From assembly GCF_030272615.1 (NCBI RefSeq), contig NC_081405.1, forward strand, positions 575,961,752-576,025,751: a DNA stretch of 64,000 nt, written 5' to 3'. Source of the stretch: Cryptomeria japonica. Lineage: Eukaryota; Streptophyta; Pinopsida; Cupressales; Cupressaceae. The notes under the pieces were generated by a model. That model was not told where the DNA came from. It made no database searches and worked only from the letters and a program-made list of their open reading frames with translations. The position numbers and the translations under genes are program-made. This document shows positions 34,385-46,101 of the stretch, piece by piece (the first letter of the stretch is position 1; each line of letters starts with the position of its first letter).

Positions 34385-34753
34385 AAATTTTCATAGAATA
34401 TATTTGAAGTTTTAAATTTACATTTATTTCATTTGTCACTATTATTAATTTTAAATTTTATTTATGATCTTGATATTAATATGAATTTTAGATTAAACTT
34501 TAGATTCAACAATTAAACTTTAGATTGTGTTAGCATATTTATTCTAATTTTAAATTATTTATTTTCTAAATGCAATTTCTAAATTTATCAGAAATGTAAA
34601 TTACGAAATTTAAATAGGTTTATTAGTTTATACATTAGGGTCAATTGTTCTTGACATAACAAATAAATTGAATGAATCTTTTCATACCAAGTTGAGGGAA
34701 GGATAAAGAGATAAAATATTAGAAATGTCTTTGAAGAATAAAATAGGATTGCT

Positions 34754-34969
34754 ATGAGTGGATTCAATGTCATGTCTTCTTCCACATTAAAAACCTTACC
34801 ATCAAAATTTCAGAAAATGATTTTAGAAAATGCCTTGCCTACCATCAAAATTTTAGAAAATCATCTTAATGAAAATGTTTCGTGTGTGATTTGCTTCTCT
34901 GATTTTGAAGACGCGGAAGAGGTATGCGAGTTGCCTTGTGATGAACAATGGAATGTATTAAACTTGTGA
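34754..34969 (+). pseudogene. Fragment of a RING-H2 E3 ubiquitin ligase gene
   Basis: The 71-codon frame contains NALPTIKILENHLNEN and then CVICFSDFEDAEEVCELPC. Plant RING-H2 ligases share the order short linker with LPT(I/V)KI, CxxC, about 15 residues, then LPCxHxFH. The first three cysteines fit, but the H-x-x-H that should follow LPC is replaced by DEQWN and a stop, so the zinc-binding site is incomplete. It is either a gene fragment carried here or the decayed remains of a local gene. The flanks are AT-rich and non-coding. Confidence 0.55.
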
Positions 34970-36366
34970 GTGTCAACTTGTTATGAAACTTGTGTGAGAG
35001 CTATTAGAAATTTTTTAGTTCTGTTCTTCTTAATAGCAGATGATATTGAAATTTGGGCAGTCTTATTTTAATATTCTATTTAAGCATTACATGTGTTAAT
35101 AGTGAAATATTCCTATCAAAACTTTATATTTGCATTCAAAAGTGATACATTACTGTGTTATTGTATTGATACAAATTTATTATTAACGACTGCAGTGCAA
35201 ATGTTTAAGAATAATTTTATTTTAAAGAAAATATATTTATATTTATTAATCAAGGTAAATAAATAAATATTTTTTCTTTTTATCAAATATGAATTAATCA
35301 TTTTTCTAAAATAAACTAGTTAGTATTAGGAATAAATAACTTTTAAGAAATTGTAAAGTATGTATAATGAGATCTTATGATGAAGATCATATCTCACAAA
35401 AAAAATACACATTGAAAGATTAAAAGACCACCATTGTATAACTATGTTTCAATTATATGAAAGAAATTTAAAAAAACATAAAACAATTGACCTATAGTAA
35501 GATTTAAGCCTTTGTATAGCTATTTTATTCTATTGAATATTTTGACCTCATGTGATATGAGTAAAAGAAGATGGTCTAAGATCAAGACCAAGACCTCCCA
35601 TAGAAGAACAAATCTACTTTAGAAATGTTGATATCATTAGGACCTAGAATGTTGATTTTGACAAATTAAAAATTAAGATGACTTGTTGGTGCAATTACAT
35701 GAAAACAATTTATCTCCTATGAATAAACAAATTAATGTCCTTGCTTGACCTATTTTTTGTCAATGTTGGAAGGAACAGTTTCAATGATAGAAGGTGCAAA
35801 TTTGGTGGCTAATATTTGTCACTAACTAATAATTCAAGATTTAATATTATATGAAAAGTTATATTTATTTAAATTCTTATTTTGAATTATTTAACTCAGA
35901 ATGTTTATTTTATTATAGTATTTAATTCAAAGATTGTCACAATATTTGAAGAAATTTGAATTCATCTATGAGGAATATTTGATAATTATTACTTTCTTTA
36001 GGGTCATATCACCAATTTTTAGTTTCCACTACTTATTTGATATAAAATCTAGTGATCCTAATTGTATTCCATGCTCAGGTAAAATATACCTACAATATGT
36101 GACACTCATGGAGGTTGAAAATGCTTTTGGATTGTTCATTTGAATCAAAATCAATGCTCAAAAACTAATTTGGCACCTCTTGAGCATTATAAAAATTTCG
36201 TATAGTGTGTCTCACATAATAAAATGATGGATGATAGACTATATTGTATATTAATTCTAGAAATTAAATATTAAAAAACATATCCTTTAAACATATAAAT
36301 GATTTTTGTCTTTCAGCCTCCACATTTCTATCAATAAACTTTTTTATATAATGCAAAGGTTGATGG
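34970..36366. other. AT-rich DNA without recognisable gene
   Basis: Short open frames only (for example 35934-36143), none with a domain. No repeat boundary seen before the 24-bp repeat at 36367. Confidence 0.45.
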
Positions 36367-36424
36367 AACCCACATAGTTGTAGATTCCAAAACCCACATA
36401 GTTATAGATTCGAAAACCCACACA
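36367..36424. repeat. 24-bp tandem repeat, about 2.4 units
   Basis: aacccacatagttgtagatt plus ccaa is repeated with two changes at 36391 and begins a third time at 36415. It ends 14 bp before the copia LTR and could mark slippage at the insertion site. Confidence 0.8.
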
Positions 36425-36438
36425 AACATGGCCAATAG

Positions 36439-37842
36439 TGATGAATAATGATGAACAGTAAATACCCAATAGGTACTGAGAGGGGGAGTGAATCAGTACA
36501 GATAAAAACTTCTTTAACAACTTAAACTGCAAAGACTGCACTAACTGGTAAACAACATCACCAACCTAAACCAAGACAATACTGGTAAAACACAGTGTGA
36601 CTATGAAAGTTATAAACCGGTAACACCTAGATCTTCTCAATACCTAATATCTCATCTCAACTTTACACATATGCTTAAGCAAGTAATACATCAGAAATAC
36701 AATGATCATTAGATCAACTTGCATTACCGCTTAACAGAAAACACTAAAACATCACATGAATAAGCATCACACATAACACACTAATTTTTTACGTGGAAAC
36801 CCAACTGGGTAAAACCACGATGGGGATGAATACCCACAAGTTGTTCTTGAACTCTTCTGAAGTTCGCTCTATTAGGAGCCTAGTCCGGTTAAACACTTTA
36901 CAAGAAGTTCTGTTAGGAACCAATCCTCCTAGGGATCACTTGATTAAGGGATGGCTAAATACCTAGTTAGAGGTTAAAACCTTGTTAAAGGTTACCTTGT
37001 AAGAGGATTTGAAGAACTCAATGATTTTGAGTCATGCTCTTAAAGGATTTACAAAAATCTTGTTAAATCTACCCAGTAAAGGGATTTTTCATCTGCTGAA
37101 GTCGTTAGAAATAAACATGTAATACATTGATCTGATAATAACACTTAATGCCAAGGAAGATACGCTTTAGTTCCTTTACACCTGCAATCACACTCTATAA
37201 ATCTCTACTCACTTCTTCAGTCTGGCAAGAATCACCTCACATACATTCATTTGCCAGCAAAATCAAATGAATATCATCATAGACCTTATAGACAACAATT
37301 AGGTCAGTGGCCAAAACCTAAAACCCTAAGCATCTAGGTTAACAATAAAGTCGGTCCAATCTAGGCCATTTAAAAACTTTACATAAGGTAAAACAAGCTT
37401 GAACAAATCTCAAGATGTTCTTCATCGTTAGCTCTTCACCGCTTCTGGAAGTTGATAACCCATCACGCACTCTCCACTGTTTACTAAGATTTTGCACATT
37501 CTCGAGGTAGATAGAATCAATCTTCTCATGCAAGATCCTCAAGGAAATCCTTCATGCATATAAGGTTGACATGACAACACGATCTAATCTTCATTTCAAT
37601 GCTAGCTCATCATAGGATGTCATCGCTCGAATCACACAGACTTGGAATGTATCAACCAGAAACCCCAAAGCTCAGACTACCAACCGGTAGTCATATTAAG
37701 TGAAACCCCAATACAAACTTTGCATATACCGGTTCACTTGCCAGTTTACTTACTTCAATATACCAGTTCACAATTTAGCATATTGACATCAATGACAACA
37801 TACATTATCATCATGTCATCAAACTCGGCACATATGCCAACA
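36439..37842 (-). repeat. 3' LTR of the minus-strand copia element (1404 bp)
   Basis: On the minus strand it starts TGTTGGCATATGTGCC right after the polypurine tract and ends ...CATTATTCATCA. Near its 3' end it has ACTGATTCACTCCCCCTCTC and the 'ggtttccacgtaaaa' type word usual for this group of copia LTRs. The left flank is aatag; no partner duplication exists because the 5' end is lost. Confidence 0.8.
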
Positions 37843-37856
37843 ATCTCCCCCTTTGG
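37843..37856 (-). other. Polypurine tract of the copia element
   Basis: On the minus strand CCAAAGGGGGAGAT stands immediately before the LTR start TGTTGGCAT. It primes plus-strand DNA synthesis. Confidence 0.8.
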
Positions 37857-38091
37857 TATTGTTGGAAATACACAAAGATATCTCTACATCTTCTTCCATA
37901 TTATATGTCTTCAACACTGCAAATATCTTCTCTGCTTCACATCTTCTCCCCCTTTGACAACAATGCCAAAGTGGAGGCACAAGCTTCCATGTTGCACTAT
38001 GTTGCTCCCCCTAAGGAGTAGCATCCTTCAACACATCAATCTAGAAAAAGATTTGAAAATGCAATACTTGACTGATGTGGAGAAAATACCT

Positions 38092-39700
38092 TTAGTTCAC
38101 GTCCTGAAGGGGCAACACCCCTAATTTACCTCTTAAATAGGTAAATGTAGCCTTCGGTAGAGGCTTGGTGAATATATCTGCTAATTGCTCCTTACTAGAA
38201 ACATGTTCTAATACAACCTCTTTTGTTTGAACTTTCTCCCTCAAGAAATGATACTTGATCTTGAAGTGTTTGGTTCTAGCACGCAATACCAGATTCTTGG
38301 AAATATTAATTGCACTTGTGTTATAACAAAATATACTCACCGGTTCAGATACAGGGACTTTGAAACCACTTAATACATGCTTCATCCAAATTGTCTAAGT
38401 GTAGTTCATAAATGTTGCTATATATCCTACTTTTGTTGTGGACTGAGAGATACAACTATGCTTGTTGCTCATCTATGAGACTATTCTACCACCAAGAAAG
38501 AATACGCCACTGGTTGTGCTCTTCTGGTGATCCACATTACCAGCCCAATCGATATCGATAAACACTTTGAGATTGAAATCATTATTGTATGGATACCACA
38601 ACCCATGATCTATAGTTCCCTTCAGATATCTAAGAATCTGCTTGACTGCTCCCAAGTGGGATTCTCTTGGACTTTTCTGTAAATGTGCAGCAATGCCTAC
38701 TACATGTGCAATGTCCAGTCTATTGTTTGCTACATAGTGCAACTTACCAATGATTGACTGGTATTCCTTCTCATTCACCAATGCTAAGTCATCTTCTTTT
38801 GACAATTTACAACCGGTCATCATCGGTGTACCAACCGGTTTGTTGTCTTTCATGTCAAAGGTCTTCAACACCTCTTTGACATATTTGGACTGAGTGATAA
38901 AGATACAATCTTTCATTTGTTCAATCTGTAGTCCAATGAAGAACTTAATCTTTCCAATTAGTGACATCTCAAATTCCTTCTTCATCTCATCTGTGAATGC
39001 ATGGCTCATCTTGTCATCTCCACCAAAAATTTTGTCATCAACAAACACTTCACATATCAGAATCTAATCTCCTTCTGACTTTAGATAGATATTTCTATCT
39101 TCACAAGATGGGAGTGTAAATGTTCATACCATGCTCTAGATGCTTGCCTCAACCCATACAAGGCTTTATGTAGCCTATACACCATATCACTGTCTTCTGA
39201 TAGGGCAAACCCATTTGGTTGCTCTATATACACTTCTTCTTCAAGTATTTCATTTGAGAATGCAGATTTTATGTCCATTTTGATACACTTTGAATCCCTT
39301 GAAGGCTGCATATGCAAGTAGCATTCGAACTCCTTCCAATCTAGCTACTGGAGCAAAAGTTTCTCCATAGTCTTCTCCTTCTTCTTGCACCTACCCCTTA
39401 CATACCATTCTTGCTTTGTTTCTTACCACTGTGCCATCTTCATTTAGCTTGTTTCTAAACACACATTTGGTGCCAATAACATTCTTGTGCTCAGGTCTAG
39501 GTACCAAAGACCATGTACCATTATTTTCTGTTTGGTCAAGATCATCTTCCATAGCCTTAATCCATTCTTCATCTTTGTGTGCGTCTTTAAATGATTTGGG
39601 CTCAAATTCAAAAATCATGCAAGAATTCTCTCTGACCTTTCTTCTTGCAAGTATTCCTACATCCTTATCCCCTATGATCTACTTTGGATCATGATGCAGC
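38092..39700 (-). pseudogene. Copia reverse transcriptase and RNase H
   Basis: From high to low coordinates: HKDEEWIKAMEDDLDQTENN, GTWSLVPRP, KCVFRNKLNEDG and RNKARMVCKG, then stop, YGETFAPVARLEGVRML, a frameshift to KMDIKSAFSNEILEEEVYIE and YRLHKALYGLRQASRAWY, another shift to EVFVDDKIFGGDDK (VDD kept), GLQIEQMKDCIFITQSKYV, and IGKLHYVANNRLDIAHVVG. RNase H shows DIDWAGNVDHQKSTTSGVFF, later KHFKIKYHFLREKVQTKEV and KEQLADIFTKPLP, then a stop near 38092. Frameshifts and several stops inactivate it. Its likeness to intact plant copia pol is high. Confidence 0.85.
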
Positions 39701-41295
39701 TTTACATACCTAGGAATGATCTTACCTGATTCCTCTTGCTTTTCCTCTTCATCCTCATCTTCATCTTCATCTACATTAGTGTCTACTGGTGTAGGAGCAC
39801 TATTTCTTATACTTGGTTGTTTTGCAACTGGTTCCTAGAAGGTTAGACCAGGTTCATCTACTGCTCGCTCGCTGCTTGTTTCCTCAGGTTTCTCAGAGGT
39901 CTCATCAACTCTAACATTGATACTTTCAATAATTCTCTGAGTCCTATTGTTAGAACACTTAAGAGCTTTGCTCTTGGTGGAATACCCGAGGATTATTCCC
40001 TCGTCACATTTTGCATCAAACTTGCTTTGGTGTTCACTTCGTTTGATATAAGAATTGCTACCAAATACTCTAAAGTAGCTTACAACTGGAGTCTTACCGG
40101 TCTAATACTCATAAGGAGTTTTGTCTTTTCCTTTCTTGATGAGTACCCAATTCATAGTGTAGATTGGAGTGCTCACCACTTCTCTCCAAAAAGTATGAGG
40201 AGCCTTCCCTTGAATCAGCATCGTTCAGGCTGCTTCAACTATAGTCTGATTGTTCCTTTCTGCTAGGCCATTCTGCTATGGAGTCCGGGGGGCAAACAGT
40301 TTCCCCTTGATGTCATTCTCTTCACAGTAATTATTGAATTCACTAGAAGTGAACTCACCTCCTTGGTCGGTTCTAAGGCATTTAATCCTCTTACTGATTT
40401 CCTTTTCAACTAGTGCTCTGAAGACTTAAAAATTTCCAAAAGCTTTAGACTTGTCTTTCAAGAATGTGACCCACATCATTCTAGAGCAATCACTAGTAAG
40501 AATCATAAAGTACCTATCTCCCTGAACACTCCTAGTTTTCATAGGACCACACAAATCAGTGTGTACAAGATCAAGTAAATTATCTTTTGTGAAAGATTTA
40601 CATTTGAAGGTTGAGGAAGAAATTTTCCCCAATTGACATTCTCTGCACAAAGGATTCTCCACTTTGTTCAGCACAGGCAATCCTCTAACTGCCTTGATAT
40701 TACTAGCCTTCACAATATTATCAAGATTTACATGGCAGAGTCTCCTATGCCATATCCAACTATCATCAAACTTAGCCATTAGACATTGACTGATATTTAT
40801 ATTTAACTAAAATAAGTTACCACTGGTCTGCATACTGGTGGCCATCAATTCACCACTCTTTCCTTTTATTTTGCACACTCTATCTTTGAATTCCAGAGTG
40901 AGTCCTTTATCATTCAGCTAGGCAACACTTAAAAGGTTATGCTTGAGACCTTCTACCCAATACACATTATCAGCATTTCTTTTTCCATTTAGAGAGATGG
41001 ACCCTTTTCCTTTTACCATAAATGGTGCATCATTACCAAATCAAACTACACCTCCATCGTACTCTTCCATAGATAGAAACTTCCTCCAGTCACCAGTCAT
41101 GTGGTGAGAACATCCACTATCAATAATCCAATCAGTAGAATTATCAAAGCGAGAGACAAGAGCCTTCTTGTCCGACACATCTTCCTTAATGGCTACAAAC
41201 ACAATGTCTTCACTTTCTTTATCTTCTGATTCATCATCAGTGACACCTTCATCAACTGCAACAAGACAGTTTCTCCTATTTCCTCCTTTGAACTT
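39701..41295 (-). pseudogene. Copia protease and integrase
   Basis: Protease: WIIDSGCSHHMTGD near 41098-41130, the usual copia D-S-G motif. Pre-integrase: WIWHRRLCHVN with CRECQLGK, the HHCC zinc site. Integrase core: LVHTDLCGPM (D), CLRTDQGGEFTSSEF (D) and QNGLAERNN (E), so the catalytic triad is readable. The linker to RT is strongly acidic (DEDEDEDEEE near 39750). Stops occur, for example before QNG and near 40110. It would process the polyprotein and insert the cDNA. Confidence 0.8.
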
Positions 41296-41982
41296 TTAAA
41301 ACTTCTCCAGTTTGTCCTTATTATCACTATTAAGATAATTGACAACAATGTGTCCAATCCTATTGCAAGAAAAACATTTCAAAGGGAGCTTACCTCTGTA
41401 TTTTCCAATTCCCTTAGAAAGCCTCTTGGTAAGAAGAGCTTCAAACTCCACCAGGATCTCGTCATCATCAATATACGTGCTTTGTCTAGGTTCATAATTG
41501 GTACCAACTTCTTTTCCATTTCTAGATAGTGCAGTAGATGCTCTAAAGACTGATTCAATCTTCTGAATAATTTCATCATAACTAAAAAGCTCATATGTGG
41601 TCAACTTAGCAATTGTTGAGTCTAGGGATACCTTTGTCTTGTCAAAAGATCTCAACTCCTGAATAGTAGCAACCCTTATTACATAGACTGGTAACAAGGA
41701 TCTCAAAACTTTGGTAACAACGGTGGGATCATCTATTATGCCTCCTGCACTCTTGATATCTCCAACAACAGTTTTAATTCTTATTTCATACTGATGAATG
41801 GTCTCTCCTTCAACCATCCGCATGTCTTCAAATTTTCCCCTAAGGCTCTCTTCCTTAGCTTTCTTCACATGGTCATCACCGCCATAGATAGTCTCTAGAA
41901 TATCCCATACATCTTTCAGATTGTCTTTATCTTGAACATCTATAAACTCAATACCAGATAGACTATTGATAAGAGCTTCCAT
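41296..41982 (-). pseudogene. Copia gag, N-terminally truncated
   Basis: The frame from 41982 reads MEALINSLSGIEF, DVWDILETIYGGDDHVKKAK, SLRGKFEDMRM and VLRSLLPVYVIRVATIQEL, matching the UBN2-type gag of copia elements from about residue 70 onward. Near the C-terminus CFSCNRIGHIVVNY is a zinc knuckle whose last cysteine is Tyr. The ATG is an internal methionine, not the real start: the N-terminal segment is replaced by unrelated Ty3 sequence. Gag would form the particle and bind RNA. Confidence 0.75.
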
Positions 41983-41990
41983 GACTTGCC

Positions 41991-43554
41991 CATTTTCTTG
42001 AATTTATCTTCTTTGATCATCGGTGGTGGGACATCTATTTTTTTCAAAGCATCTTGTAACATCCCATGATAAGGAGGTGAAGTTTGAACCAAATCCCAAA
42101 TAGAAATCTTGGTAGGAGTAGCTTTAATTTACTCAATAAGATCATACTCCTTACTAAGTGTAGGTGATATATGAGGTACTTGTGGAAAATTAGGTTGAGA
42201 GAGAGGAAGTAAAGCTGGGGTAACTAGAGAAGGATTAGGTTGCCTATTGTTTCTTGTGTTGTAGGTATGAGAAACCATATGATAACTCTCTTTAGTGATT
42301 TTCTTAGCATACTCATAAGGGATCTTAGTAGGATAACCTCCTTGCATAGTAATAACAAGTTTCTTAGGAGTGCAAAAAGAATCATTAGCATAACCACCTT
42401 GAACCACTAAGATATGTTACATTGAGAACTTTGAGAAGGATAAGCACCTTGATCTATGAATTGGGGTTTATTAGGTGTTTCATTCACATGCATCAAATTT
42501 ATTGAAGATGGTTTAGGAATATCAAAGGTGTCCTTATTAATTTTAGAAGAAGAATGGACAAGATTATTGGAAGAATTATTGATAGTCTCTTCTTGCACTA
42601 AAATTTATCATGGATAAGATCAATTTTAGGAGGTAGGTAGTGATGTTTTAGAAGAAATAATATGAGTAGGAAAGGTCATATCATCGTTTATCATCAAAGG
42701 ATCTACTTGGGGTATAGACTATCTAGAATAAGGGTCAACATTAATTTCTAAAGTTTCACCCTTGAGAGGGGGGTCTTTGAAAGGGATGCTAACAATCTCT
42801 CTTTGAAATAAGGTATCCTTATGAGTAGAACCTATTTGGGGAGAAGGAGATGCCTTACCCTTAGGGGAAACATGATTGAGATTTATGGTAGGTGGGATCC
42901 TATCAAGAGAGTTACTCTCATAGGGTAAACAATAATCAAGACCTTCTTCAAATGGTTCATCCCAAATAGTGAGGTCATTGAAAATAGTATTAGAAATAAC
43001 TTGCATAAAGATCTCCTTATTGCTATTGCCAATTTTGGAAAAAAGAATAACATTTCTCATTAATTATTCATTGTTAGTAGGGAGGGCATCCTCTTGCCTC
43101 AAAATGTGTTCCATAGGATGTTTAGGAGAGAGAGAATTAAGGGAATTGATTATAATTTAATCTTCTTTTGCTACGAAATATTTATGGGTAAGACAAGATT
43201 TGGGACAAGGAGAAGCATTTATCATTAATGCATTATCTGTAGTTGGAATTTTGTTGGAATCAAAAGATGAAATTCCATCACTAGGAAAACTAGGGATAAT
43301 ACCATCTTCTTGCACAAAATAATCCTCATGAGGGGAGTATTATTTAAGAGGGAGATGAACATCTTTCTCCAAAGATTAATTCTTAGGAAGGAGATCTTTG
43401 GAAGAAGTGATCATAACCTCGTGTTTAACTAACAAGCCCCCATTGGTAAGACCAAATTTAGGAGAAGATAAGTCAATGTCCATCAATAACTTTTAACTTA
43501 GAGAGGAATTATGTAAGGAAGGTAAAGTGACACTAAGAAAGGTGTTTATGATAT
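41991..43554 (-). pseudogene. Ty3-type gag/protease-linker remnant, lower part
   Basis: On the minus strand the readable segments are INTFLSVTLPSLHNSSLS, FDNLxIWDEPFEEGLDYCLP-like text near 42900-43000, SHTYNTRNNRQPNPSLV, FPQVPHISPTLSKEYDLIE (stop), then PTKISIWDLVQTSPPYHGML and LKKIDVPPPMIKEDKF. The last part is the linker before protease in Tat-like Ty3 elements. Element 2 has its counterpart at 50355-50500 (YDLLEQVAKTPTLISILELL). The frame continues at 60021 beyond element 2. At about 41990 it is cut by copia sequence, so its protease, RT and integrase are missing. Confidence 0.65.
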
Positions 43555-44349
43555 TGTACACCCCTAAAACTGTCCTGTCTAATGAAATAAAGATTTTTAT
43601 TCATTTAATTATTGTATCATAATTCTTCTATTAATTAAATAAATCTTTATTTATTTAATTAATTCATTTATCTTCTTCTAGCCTTTTTCCTCATTTAAAT
43701 AAATAATTTTATTTATTTAAGTTGTCCTTATCCTAAATTAAATAAATAATTTTATTTATTTAATTGATCCCATTTCTTCTATTAATTAAATAAATATTTA
43801 TTTATTTAATTAATTAATTAGATTTTCTACCCATGACACATGTCATTCATCTCTTAATTCCTACACTACCTACCCTCTCATTATTTTCTTATTTCCTCTA
43901 CCTACCCTTTAATCCTAACCGACCATCTATCTTTTACACCTCTCAATCTTATCCCTCTATCTCTTACAGTATCTTTTATATAAGAGGATGATTCTTTCAT
44001 TATCAACCCTATTCAGCTCCTAAGCATTCTAATTGTCTAATCAATCTTATGCAATCAAACCTTTTTGTGATCAAGCTATCAACCACATTTATGTTCTTTA
44101 TTGAGCTCTTGTGCACATATAAAATCTAAGAGAAAATATATCAAGCACGATCAATGGAGATAGGAAGAATGGAGATTCAAACCCTAGTGGACATGTGATG
44201 GTATAATCTTTTTGATTTTGTTGATTTTCATTGTCTTAGGTAATCTTCATATGTTATGGTGGATATTTGTTGTTGTTAGGCTAGGTTTTTGTGGTTGAAT
44301 TCATTTAGTCTTTCAATATTGTTGTTCATTATCCAATTTTCACCATACA
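43555..44349 (+). repeat. 5' LTR of element 2 (795 bp)
   Basis: Starts TGTACACCCCTAAAACTG and ends CACCATACA. Its first 270 bp contain four AT-only palindromes (for example around 43631-43663, 43697-43727, 43735-43765 and 43792-43817). Aligns along its whole length with 59224-60020. Confidence 0.9.
43977..43983 (+). promoter_or_regulatory. TATA box of the element 2 LTR
   Basis: TATATAA within ttttatataagaggatg. The 3' LTR keeps it at 59647-59653. The transcript would start near 44010. Confidence 0.65.
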
Positions 44350-44354
44350 CATTT

Positions 44355-44372
44355 TGGCACGCCCAGTCGGAC
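44355..44372 (+). other. Primer binding site of element 2
   Basis: TGGCACGCCCAGTCGGAC begins five bases after the LTR end (CA, then cattt). It resembles the site of the 12.7 kb Ty3 element. The tRNA cannot be named safely. Confidence 0.7.
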
Positions 44373-44461
44373 TCTTGTCCTTTTGCGTTTAACATTTTTG
44401 GTTGCAGATTTTATGTTTTTAAAGTTGCAGATCTAATTTTTCTAAGAACATTTCGACTTTT

Positions 44462-44720
44462 CACGTCTATACCTTCTAGAACTGCATTTTTTGCTTTTTT
44501 GCCACGTTTGTGTACCCCTGAATCAATCTTGTGTTTTTGGTAGTATTTTCATTTTCCAGATTGCAAGCTTTCATTATGCCTGCATTTGTGGGTAATATAA
44601 TCACGTCTATGATCATTTTAACTGCATTTCTATTCTAAATTTTTTTATGTTTTTCTTTTTTGCAGAAACGCGTTTGTGTTCCATAACCGTGTCTGTGGTG
44701 TGCGAAATCACGTCTGTGTT
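44462..44720 (+). repeat. Array of ACGYGTYTGTG motif at about 20-nt spacing, first block
   Basis: The core tctgtg/tttgtg/tctatg/cttgtg starts at 44466, 44507, 44528, 44585, 44606, 44673, 44692 and 44713, with weaker members between. Neighbouring members are 19-21 nt apart. Full examples are acgcgtttgtg, accgtgtctgtg and cacgtctgtg. It lies within the sense leader. Confidence 0.65.
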
Positions 44721-45923
44721 TGGTTTTCTTTTTTTTTCAATTTCTGTTTCTTCATTTAGGGTTTCATTTCATCATTTTATCTTGTATTTAGGGTTTCAGA
44801 TCTAGTTTATTTGAGCTAATATCTTGTGATCCAACTAAAAAAGTGGTGCATCTTGTCTTTCAAAGAAAATTGTGTATCGAAGGCCCCTAATTTTCACAAA
44901 GTGTTTTGGGATTTTGTTAAAATAAACCTAACTTGTTTGCTTCCACGAAGGGGTAATCATTTGAAACAACCCAAACTACTAACAAATCTTTGTTGCAGGA
45001 CCTTGGCAATTGTTTTCTTTTGATTTTTATTGTGTGCTTTGTTTTCATAGACTAGAAAACACTTCAATTGGTGCACTAAAATTGAACTAGTGTCTTTTGT
45101 GTCTTGAGAAATAGGCTCTTTTGTGTTTATCTTTAGAGGGCCTGCATCCCCGTGTTGTCACTAGGAGTACTAGTGAGGAGCGAATGACCCAAGTGGTAGT
45201 GAGGCAAGCCCCCCTCTTCCGAACCACTATAAATAAATGTATCCTCAGTGAAAGCCATGGCTAACGTGTGTTGATTAGTCCATACCAACACTATGTCTCC
45301 CCATAGACCCGTTTGATCAAATTTATTTGATGAATAGTAGGGTGTAACCCCTACCAACTAGGAGCCTTCTATATTTATAGAGATAAAAGTGTTGCATGTA
45401 CAGCTACACAAGTGGATGCCCTTACTAGCACTTTTTTATTATAAAAATCCAAAATCCTTCTAGTTGTTGGGGAAAGAGGTCGGACCTCTAGAGCGGCCCA
45501 CACATATATGGTTCTTAGTAGAGGTACAAAGCTCACCACATGGAGTTTTCATGGGGACTCCTTCTTGGCTGGCCCAAAGAAGTAAGTATTGACTTTGAAT
45601 AGCCTAGCCTCGGGGGAAACCCCATGTGGGATCAACAACTATTGTCCTGGGCAACCATAGGAAATGTGCTTGTCTTCTTTTAAACATTGAAACATTTAAG
45701 ATCAAACATCAAAGAATTGTGTCTTTTGTGTCTTCAAGTGTATGCAAAACATTTTTACATCAAAAAACACACTTTCTTTTGAGTCATTTTGAGTCCAAAC
45801 AACTGCAAACATAGAGTCCTCATCAATATTGTGTCTTCTTGTCATGAAAAATGGTTAAAACTTCACATTTGGTCACAACAATAACTTCACAAATTGAAAA
45901 AAATGTTCTTAGGCTTTATAAAT

Positions 45924-46101
45924 GCATTTGTGTCTGACAGAAACACGTTTGTGTACTCTAACCATGTCTGTGTAGGACATAAATGTGCATATGTCATCAT
46001 AGCAAACTATATTCACAAGATCTTTAGAAACGCGTCTGTGCAGTATCTAGTCAAATCTGTGCTGGGTATTTATGTCTATGGAGTATATAGGCACATGTGT
46101 G
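45924..46101 (+). repeat. Array of ACGYGTYTGTG motif, second block
   Basis: Cores start at 45927, 45948, 45967, 45988, 46035, 46056, 46075 and 46096, nearly all at intervals of 19-21 nt. Examples are acacgtttgtg, ccatgtctgtg and acgcgtctgtg. The block ends about 490 bp before the gag ATG. Confidence 0.7.

Larger units (their letters stand above)
36439..41990 (-). mobile_element. Ty1/copia retrotransposon, 5' end missing
   Basis: Read on the minus strand: part of gag, protease, integrase, RT, RNase H, polypurine tract and 3' LTR. The pol order with integrase before RT defines copia. The 5' LTR, primer site and about the first 70 codons of gag are absent. At about 41990 the sequence changes abruptly to a Ty3-type gag/protease linker on the same strand. 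The 3' LTR belongs to the same family as the solo LTR at 48407-49925. Confidence 0.85.

Noticed and set aside
35934-36143. 69-codon open frame in AT-rich DNA
   Set aside because: No promoter, no domain, and length expected by chance.
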